Shown here: in pieces, positions 56,735 to 64,000 of the stretch
How positions within the stretch are numbered: position 1 is the first letter of the stretch
Layout of the letters: each line of letters begins with the position of its first letter
DNA from: Heterocephalus glaber
Taxonomy: Eukaryota > Chordata > Mammalia > Rodentia > Bathyergidae
Direction: 5' to 3'
Length of the DNA: 64,000 nt
Assembly (NCBI RefSeq): GCF_000247695.1
Contig: NW_004624748.1
Location: 8,391,963-8,455,962 of the forward strand
Made by a program: the position numbers and the translations under genes
Notes under the pieces: model-generated
The model's input: only the letters and a program-made list of their open reading frames with translations
The model's database searches: none
Told to the model about the DNA's origin: nothing

Positions 56735-58820
56735 ATTCCAACTGTCCCTCTCTCTCTTTCAGTTCCCACACCCAAATCCCGTGCCACATTCCTTTTATTC
56801 CAACTCTGTTATTTTTTGTTGTGTTGTTGTTTTGGCTTTATTTCTGTGTGACCTTCCCACCTGGCCTCACTTTACTGGGCACAGTCAACACCATGGTCCA
56901 TCTGCACCCAGAGCTGGAGGCTGAAATGAGGGACAGGAGGCAAAAGCTATACTGCTGTTGTGGGCTCAGCCAGGCAGTAAAAGAAACAGGAGACTCACAG
57001 AGCCAACAAAGCCCACACCTGCAAGGACCCAAATGTCACAATGGCAAAGGGCCATGAACCTACTTTCACAATAGTGACAGAGGGACTGGGTATTTCTGAA
57101 TTTCATTAATCAGGGCAATGCTAGATTCATTGCTGAACTCATATAGAAGCTCACTCAGTGATACAGCCATTTTAAAAAGGATGAGTTCCAGATACACACT
57201 TAAATATTCAAAATGTCATTAAAATACACCTACTACTACCACCAATAAGACTAATAATAGGGATCTAGAGTTAACCCTGGTACATAAACTTCCTTTCTTA
57301 GGGCTTTATTAGAACAAAGCCCTTCAAAATTTCTCCCACTTCTCCTTTGGATGCTTCTCTTCTTTGTCCCAAAAGCTTTGTCCCTTTTGGTATCTCTGCA
57401 CTGCATTTAACTATTTCCATCTTAGTCAGAAATATCTGAGGTGATTTATCCTCTATGCCCATGCTAATTAGCCCACATATGATATGATTATGAATGCAAA
57501 CAGGAAGGCACTGGAAAGGGACTTTTAGCCTCACAAAAGAGTTCATCACACAAGTCCTACTGAAAAATATGAATTAACAGCTGTCCTGTTAATCTTACAG
57601 ATTTGTCCCAGGTCAAATATTAAACATCTCCAGCACCAATATTAATGCACTGGGAGCAGAAAGCAGTGTGCACTTCCCTAAATGCTGCCATCACGAGACA
57701 ACATGGGTACCTTTATGTTCCTTAGCAGATTTGCTGTGGTTTTGGGTAGGACACACTGATAGCAAACTACCCCTGGAAATGATTTGACATCCTCAATGCA
57801 ACAACCCAGGGCTATGGTTAGGACATAAATTAATGAAAGGTTTCATAAGAAAAAGTAATTATAAAAAGCTCTTTTTACTATCTTAGAAGTTTAGATAGAG
57901 GCTACTGTCAGGTTGTAATTTGATTACAAGTGTTTCAATTAGCTTTAAAGCTCTTCCATTGAAAATGGTAATACAAAGCTTTTTCAGAGATATCTCATTA
58001 TGAAACAAAAAAAATTTGTATAGAACTTAATGTTTTTTAAAATTAGAGGTAGTAGGAGGGGTTCTGAGATAGGAATAATGCTATATAGAGGCCCTGAGAT
58101 ACAAATGCCCCAAAGGTTTCCTGTGAAAATCCTATTTGGTTAAGAGGCTCCACTTCACAAATCATTTTCTAAACCTGTCATTTCCATGGACAGACTGCAA
58201 GCAAGCCTTCTTGAATTACAATGGGGTTCCACAAAGTTAACTTTACAAGATCAAAGTTCTCACCATCAGGGACTCCAGGCTTTGACATTTTAAATTGTCA
58301 GATGATGAACAATTTGACAGGCATTTCTGAAATGAAATTTTTTTAATTGACAATTGTTTGCATGTTCATGCTGCACAGATGCGTTAGGGATAAGGTCATC
58401 CACTGTTTTTCCAGGAGTTCACAGAAAGACAGTCTCTGAAATGTAGGAACAAAGTAAAAAACTAGCATAGAGATAATCTGGGAAATAAACTGGTGATTAT
58501 TTGATTATTTACATCACTTTATTATCCACAATGATAAACCCTAACAAAGACACTGGTAACCCTGCTGCATATTCAACTCAGTCACAGAACGAGTCACGTA
58601 GAGGGAAAACATCTTTTTCCTCCACTAGCTACTCGGTGGACTATAGAAACAAGTTCCACAGACAAAAAGACACAATGTATTGATCCATCTAATTGACATT
58701 TTGTTCCATGGCATTTTAAGATGGCCTACTTTTCACAGTGTTCAATATTTCTCTGATGAGTTAAAGTCAAACACAAATGATTGCTGGCAGTGGGAGCTGG
58801 AGTTCAACTGTGTCCCATTA
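56735..58820. other. Unique sequence; candidate conserved segment
   Basis: No gene or repeat recognised. 57550-58420 is AT-rich, repeat-free and carries many TAAT/ATTA and CAATTG-like motifs (for example GTAATTTGATTACAAG, CAATTAGCTTTAAAG), which is typical of intronic developmental enhancers. Function is not shown. Confidence 0.35.
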
Positions 58821-58821
58821 G

Positions 58822-59595
58822 GTGGCACAATCTAGTCTGCAGCCTTCTGCTCACCATCAGATGTTGTGGTTGAGCACATTAATGACCCTCCCTGCTCTGC
58901 TGAGTCAACTGGACCAGTGTTTCAAAAGAAGCAGTTCTTTGGTAAAATTTATGTTTATTCCAAGGACCACATACAATGTTTTGAAAATGCAGCCCTCCTT
59001 CTGTTCACACCAAGCTCCCCTCCCATCACCTACACTCCAGAGGGAAATATCCCAGTGCTCTGGGAAGGAACTTTTGTCAGGCTTAGGTTTTATATTTCCA
59101 GAATTAGGAGGCTGCAGTCCGGCTATGCCAGTTAAAAACATTAACAGAATAAGAGAATGCCTCTCCCTTTCTGAAGCGAACTCCCCCAGAGTGTACTTCC
59201 CTGTCCTTGCTGCTTACAAGGGCCACGTGCTGGGTATCCAGCCCCTGAGATGTTGGCATTTGACTGTACAATTCCAATGCCTCCAACCCCAAGCCAGCAA
59301 CTATCATTTCTGCACCAGCTTGCAGGTCACCTCCCAGGCCACCAAGCTGTTTCAGCTCCCAAGAGATTCCAAAGGGCCAGCATATGAGGGAATAAGACAA
59401 AGAAAAACAAGTACAGGCTGTTCTAAATGTTATAAAGGAGGACACATACTGTGGTACTTCCGGCCGACATGCTGCTTCTCACTATCCAGAAAGGCACTTA
59501 GAATGGATCTGCTCGTTAATCAGAAGAGACAAAGGCTTTTATTGTTTGTGAATTACCAGGCTCCAGTCTTCACAGTTTCCTCCGAATTTAAATGA
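58822..59595 (+). other. Long uninterrupted frame, 257 codons, unidentified
   Basis: The longest open frame in the window, antisense to LRCH1. The predicted peptide has no signal peptide, transmembrane segment or domain that I recognise. Near its C-terminus is CSKCYKGGH, which superficially resembles the start of a zinc knuckle, but the final cysteine is not at the expected spacing. Competing frames of 78-113 codons run through the same DNA on both strands, suggesting the region is merely stop-poor. I do not call it a gene. Confidence 0.2.
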
Positions 59596-59599
59596 GATC

Positions 59600-60410
59600 C
59601 TCCAGCTGCTACTAATGTGTCATCTTTCTGCCTCTGCAATGCCCTAAAAGTACCAATGTTTACACAAGGTGGTACTCAGGCCCTGGGCCAGTCAGGGACA
59701 CAGGCCATTGTCTGTACAGGAAGGTCCTCAGGCTGGGCCTAGTGGTATTGAGTCACGGAGACTTTCACCATGTAAGCTCTACATGCACATATCCCTTCTG
59801 CTCTTTCAAATTAAATACAGACACCACAGTTCAATATGATTTTTGCTAGCCACAGCCAGGAGATTTGAAATGAAGGCTTCCTTTCCACACCAAATGCATC
59901 TCACTGTCGCTGGATGCAGAGGAGCTGCCACATGTGCATATGGTTATAAAGAATCCCATAAAACTCCCCCTCAGTCTCTCAGCCCAAGGCAGACACTGGC
60001 TCTTTGAAAACTAAAGCACAGCAGAGGGGGATTCCCTTTCCTGGTCACTGCCTCTGCCCTTCTGTGTCCACAGTGGCTGCTGCCCCTGAGCAGAAGTGAG
60101 CAGACTCACAGCTCTTAGTGTCTGAGCAACTGTAAATGACAGCAGCCAGGGACCTGAGTGGAACCACACAACCTGAAATCAGCCCAAAACTTACAATTTT
60201 CTTCTCCTTCTTTTCCTTCCTCTCTTGCTATTTTTCCTCTTATGCTTGTATCTTAGGGTTACCAAAAAACAGTTCATTATCGATAAACTGCTTGCAAGTG
60301 CAATAAGGAAGCAATGCCTTCTTTTACTCTTCCACAAAAAAGCTGGCTGTTGTCAGGCCACCTATGAGAATTCTCTCATTTCATTCATTCAGTCACTCAA
60401 CACTGTCTCT
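59600..60410. other. No recognised element
   Basis: Moderately GC-rich unique sequence; nothing supported. Confidence 0.4.
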
Positions 60411-60414
60411 GTAC

Positions 60415-60892
60415 CCCTGGTGGACACATGCTGTCTAATCCCTTCTCCATGAGTATGGGTGGAACTTGTGTATGATGACTGTGTCATTTTATACGGAAAA
60501 GGGATTTTGCAAATGTAACTAAGATCTCTAACCAGTTGACTGAGTGATCCTGAATAGGCCTACCCTAATCAGATGATGCCCTTAAAAGAGAGACTGGGAT
60601 CCACCCTGACATCAGAGATCTTCTCCTGCTGTCCTGAAAGGAAAAAGCCTAGATGAGTTCTGTTAACACAAGGAAGCAAATTACCCCATAATCTTGGGAG
60701 CTTGGATGAAGATTCTAAGTGTCAGATGAGACCAGCCCCAAAACATCTGGATTTTCATACCATGAGCGAAGCACATAGCTAAGCTGCCCCCAGACTCCCA
60801 ACCCACAGAAACAATGAGTTAATAAATGTGTGTTGTCTGAAGCCAATAAGTCTGTGGCAATTTCTTATGAAACAATGTAAACTACTACAGGT
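60415..60892 (+). mobile_element. ERVL/MaLR-type LTR remnant
   Basis: GGGATTTTGCAAATGTAACT, CAGTTGACTGAGTGATCCTG, TACCCTAATCAGATGATGCC, AACCCACAGAAACAATGAGT and TAATAAATGTGTGTTGTCTG, then TCTGTGGCAATTTCTTATG. This is the order of an ancient ERVL-related LTR. It is non-coding; the exact family is not assigned. Confidence 0.65.
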
Positions 60893-61211
60893 GTCACTGA
60901 GAAGCTAGCACTGTACAGGATGCTGGGGACATGTAGAGAAGGGCAATACAGGAAGGTGAATGTGATAAAAAATGCCAAATTCTGTAGGACCACAGATGGG
61001 AGCAGTTGATTCTGCCTGAGTAAAGCTAAGAATGTCTAGAGAGAAGTGGGATTTCCCAGCTTCTTGAACGGCACCAAAGTTGACATCATGTAAAACTCAG
61101 AGTTCTAATCAGTAGTTGTAAGGGGACCATGTTTGTGACAGCCCTCCTAGGTCTCAAAATGTAATAAATCAGCAGAAAGAATGCCACTATTTCTGCTAAG
61201 TTCAGCAATAA

Positions 61212-61245
61212 CAGATAACTGGGAGTTACGACTCCCAGTTATCTG
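61212..61245. repeat. Perfect 15-bp inverted repeat, 4-nt loop
   Basis: CAGATAACTGGGAGT (61212-61226), loop TACG, then the exact reverse complement ACTCCCAGTTATCTG (61231-61245). No U-run or gene follows in a way that would suggest a terminator or a microRNA-sized stem. It may come from a template-switch (snap-back) replication event. Confidence 0.95.
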
Positions 61246-61860
61246 AAGGAAAGGCATTTAAATTGTTTCACTGGGAATTCCAATAAAGTTTAAACTAACA
61301 ACCTGAATTCTATACAAAAAAAATTAGAAAAAGTAAATCTTATATAGAGCCCATTATAAAGAGAATACTAGTATTAAAAAACTATGCTACCAAACATGAG
61401 AACCTCACTAAAGCACCTTCCAGTTTCTTGTTTCTCTGGCTTGGAGGGGCCACCCTTTAAATTACATGAACACAAGGTCTGTGGCAAATGTCTAATCCCC
61501 TGGCTTTCCTCTGGTCACCAGCATGCCTCAGGCTGCCACTTTTTCGGCCATAATAGCATATGCTTAAGGAATGCTGACTAATTCCAACGTTTGTCCAGGA
61601 AGAATACTGGGAGGTAAATCCATTGCCAAAAATAAAAATGGATTCTAACACCAAATATTAGTTACTTTCTGATGATATATTATTTTGTATCATCGCTGCC
61701 AAGGCTTTTCTGTTTTACTGCTGATAATCATATTCATCCCCTCTCCCTCAGGACTCAATAAAGGTTATTCACTTTTTCACCAGAAGCATAAGCTCAAGGG
61801 CTCTGCGTCACTCTCTTATTTCAGTCAAAAAGGATCTCTTCCATGCATTTCAGGGAAATC

Positions 61861-61930
61861 TGAGAGAAAGAGAGGGAGGAAAAAGAAAGGAAAAGGAAGG
61901 GAGGGGAAGAGAAGGAAAGGGAAAAGAAGG
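61861..61930 (+). repeat. Purine-rich GGAAA/GAGG tract
   Basis: About 70 bp of nearly pure A/G. The Lys/Arg-rich frame over it is an artefact. Confidence 0.9.
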
Positions 61931-62593
61931 TAAACATAGAAATATAATATACCTAAGTATAAATTGGGCAACTGTTTTGGTATCATTCATTTTCCTTGAA
62001 ATCCATCCCATCAGCACAAATTGATCTCCAACTATTTTCAAGGCATCTGAGGGTTGAAGAAGTTTTACTAACATCTAGGCAACAAAAGAAGGTGGAAAAC
62101 ACAGTCCTAAGCAAAGCTTTGAAAGTCCTTATCTGAGAATTTCTACAAGTCAGAATACAGACCACCAGTACCCTCCACCCCACACAAACACACACATTTG
62201 CTCACTCATGCGCAGCTTTTAATTTTGCAGATTTATGTTTTTGTTCAGTATGTCCTTCAATTTGGACAGAAAATCACTTGTGTGTATGGCACATAAAAAG
62301 GAAACCCCTCCCAAGCCCAGTTCTATGGGGTTCTCCCAAGGTCACAATAAGAGTTCTTTATTTAGACATACACATCATGTGGTTCTGTGACTTAAGCAAT
62401 ACACAGACTATCTTCACCAATGTTTGGGGTGAATAGCTGAGCTTAAAATGCATGCCTTAGAAAAAACACTCATCTACAGCTAACCTGGCCCTCTGTGGTG
62501 GGGTCAGTAGAGGGGGCCCTTCAGCGACACATCCTTCCAGCAATTCTGATGGAACAAAACCAGGTAGGACAGAGATAGAAAGAAGACTGGATC

Positions 62594-62680
62594 GGGCTGG
62601 GGATTTAGCTCAGTGGTTCCGCCACCTGCCTCACAAGCGGAAGGACCTGAGTTCGATCCCCAGTACCAAAAAAAAAAAAA
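62594..62680 (+). mobile_element. ID SINE
   Basis: GGGCTGGGGATTTAGCTCAG, CCGCCACCTGCCTCACAAGC and GGACCTGAGTTCGATCCCCA, then a 13-nt A-tail. Flanks GAAGACTGGATC (62582-62593) and GAAGACTAGATC (62681-62692) differ by one base. Confidence 0.96.
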
Positions 62681-62692
62681 GAAGACTAGATC

Positions 62693-63245
62693 CTAATAAG
62701 GATTTCTGCCTATTAAAGAGTATGCTTCTTGTATATCAGGTGTGCTTTTACTATTTTTTTTCATTTATCTCACTATCCACTGGCCACAAGAAAATGCTAT
62801 TCTAATCTTCAAGAATATACTGATAAATAGCTCGTGTAAACTTCATCCAAGGACTAAGATGCATTAGAATCTTCATTACTACTGTTGCCAAAAAGAATTC
62901 TGCTGGGTAAATTTACCTAAACAGATAAGGAAAAGATTACAAAAATCCAATAAATATCCCATACATCAAAACAAAACAGAAAAAAGTACAAAAATACAAA
63001 TTAATCCCAGGCAACCAAAAGTAAACAACTGACCATTTCATAATCAGCTTTTAAGTTATGTGAGTTAACTTTTTAAAGGCCTTTTAAAGTTCCTTTACCT
63101 TCCTTTTAAAAGCCATAGAACATCCTCAATAGTTTACATGAACAATTGAGATAGAAATGTTTTGAAAAGTAGGAAGAGAGACCCACTAATAATTATTTTA
63201 AGTCTTCAAATGGATGAAAAGATAAAGCTGTTCTGTTTATTATCT
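62693..63245. other. No recognised element
   Basis: AT-rich intronic DNA; nothing supported. Confidence 0.4.
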
Positions 63246-63249
63246 GTCA

Positions 63250-63600
63250 ACCACCCACCACAGTCTGAAATGCAGCTTCTTCCCTGATCCTGCAATCCAG
63301 GGTAGTGTCCTCTGTTCCTTCCTTGCACATGACTTATCACCTCCTGCTCTTTTATCTCTCTAGGTTTCACCTCCCTGTGACTAACTGGCTGCTTCCAAAG
63401 GCAGACACCATGTTATGCCCCCCACTGTCAACAAAGCATGCAACAGAGGCCCTGCCACTCATTTGTTCCCTTCACTCATCTACTCATTTATGCATTTACT
63501 GAGCTCAAATATTAACTAAACCTCCTACCACAGACCAGACACTGTCCTAAGAATTAGGCACAGTGGTCACAGAGTAAATACAAGAGTTATAGTATATAAT
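63250..63600. mobile_element. L2-like remnants
   Basis: 63250-63450 is pyrimidine-rich text like the L2 3' region on the plus strand. CATTTATGCATTTACTGAGC through CCAGACACTGTCCTAAGAAT (63486-63560) resembles the reversed L2 terminus. Both are diverged. Confidence 0.45.
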
Positions 63601-63621
63601 GACAGAGGGGGAGAATAATCA

Positions 63622-63860
63622 TAAAGAAGCAAATAATAGTAACCAACATTTATTGAGTGATTCCTATGTGCCAAGCACTGTTCAGTAATCACTGTATGTT
63701 CAAATCCCAAAGCCTTCTGAGACAGGTGCTATTGCAATTTTTGTTTTATAGATGAGGAAACTAGACCACAGAAAGGTTATATGACTTGCTCAAGGTCACT
63801 CAGACAGCATATGGAGGAGCAGGAACACTAAGCCAGTCAAGGTGGTTCCAAACCACTGAA
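63622..63860 (-). mobile_element. MIR SINE, nearly full length
   Basis: TAGTAACCAACATTTATTGA, CTATGTGCCAAGCACTGTTC, TTATAGATGAGGAAACTAGA and TTGCTCAAGGTCACTCAGAC match reverse-complement MIR almost end to end. Confidence 0.92.
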
Positions 63861-64000
63861 CATCAGCTATCCTTATGACAGCCAGTGACAGACAGTAGAA
63901 ACAGACAAATTTGTGAGCAGTTTCCCTATACTGGATTTTGTTGGATAAACGAATAAAATGCCATAGCAGTTCTTAGTTTATGAAATGTGGGTTGTGAATG

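Larger units (their letters stand above)
60895..62580. other. Unique sequence with a perfect hairpin and a purine tract
   Basis: No gene recognised. It contains the inverted repeat at 61212-61245 and the purine-rich tract at 61861-61930. Confidence 0.4.
1140..64000 (-). other. LRCH1: LRCH1 intron 1 (3' portion)
   Basis: Everything to the right of the exon, at least 62.8 kb, shows no second LRCH1 exon, no CpG island and no start region, so it is read as the 3' part of a very long first intron. All elements listed below to the right of 1140 lie in it. This is inference from exon identity and from the known large first intron of LRCH1. A hidden non-coding exon or an unrelated intronic transcript cannot be excluded by eye. 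Confidence 0.7.

Noticed and set aside
59418..59480. Retroviral gag-type zinc knuckle (CSKCYKGGH)
   Set aside because: The last cysteine is not at the CX2CX4HX4C position and no other retroviral feature lies nearby.
61212..61245. microRNA precursor or transcription terminator
   Set aside because: The 15-bp stem is too short for a microRNA hairpin, and intrinsic terminators do not apply in a nuclear vertebrate intron.
1463..62680. tRNA genes suggested by A-box/B-box sequences
   Set aside because: All such hits are ID, dID or MIR SINEs with A-tails and target duplications. None folds as an intact tRNA with conserved anticodon and acceptor stems by inspection.

Overview
This is a piece of a mammalian, almost certainly rodent, nuclear genome. 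It is about 98% intronic or repeat DNA. The rodent call rests on many tRNA-Ala-like ID SINEs, 7SL-derived B1 SINEs and composite SINEs with B1 on the left and an ID-like unit on the right (the B1-dID architecture). B1-dID is known from non-murid rodents such as squirrels, dormice, beavers and guinea-pig relatives, and not from mouse or rat. The ID consensus here (a CCGCCGCCTGCC anticodon-side region ending in CCCCGGTACC) makes me lean to a hystricomorph such as a guinea pig or mole-rat relative. That placement is a weak inference.

Only one real protein-coding exon is visible. Positions 995-1139 on the minus strand encode leucine-rich repeats matching LRCH1 (leucine-rich repeats and calponin homology domain 1), with a canonical acceptor and donor. 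I read it as LRCH1 exon 2. The gene runs right to left, so 1-994 is the start of intron 2 and 1140-64000 (about 62.9 kb) is the 3' part of a very long intron 1. No CpG island, first exon or promoter is present, so exon 1 lies beyond the right edge.

The intron contains three kinds of material. First, retrocopies: a nearly intact FABP5 processed pseudogene (16526-17178, minus) with a 14-bp target-site duplication, and a 32-nt U2 snRNA fragment (12338-12369) between 14-bp near-perfect direct repeats. Second, transposon strata: old MIR, L2, L1M, mariner/Tigger/hAT and MaLR/ERVL-type LTR remnants, overlaid by B1, B1-dID and young ID insertions, some with perfect target-site duplications. Third, simple repeats: (GT)n, (CA)n(GA)n, (GA)n, (TA)n and long purine tracts, several grown from SINE tails.

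The genes here do not form a pathway, and I found no evidence of an undescribed cellular system. The most distinctive observations are the micro-retrocopies, a nested SINE stack with three copies of one target site (31481-31824), a foldback mariner relic (about 1595-2080), a perfect 15-bp hairpin (61212-61245) and an unusually long 257-codon open frame (58822-59595). Repeat names come from memory of consensus sequences. Family-level calls for the oldest elements are approximate.
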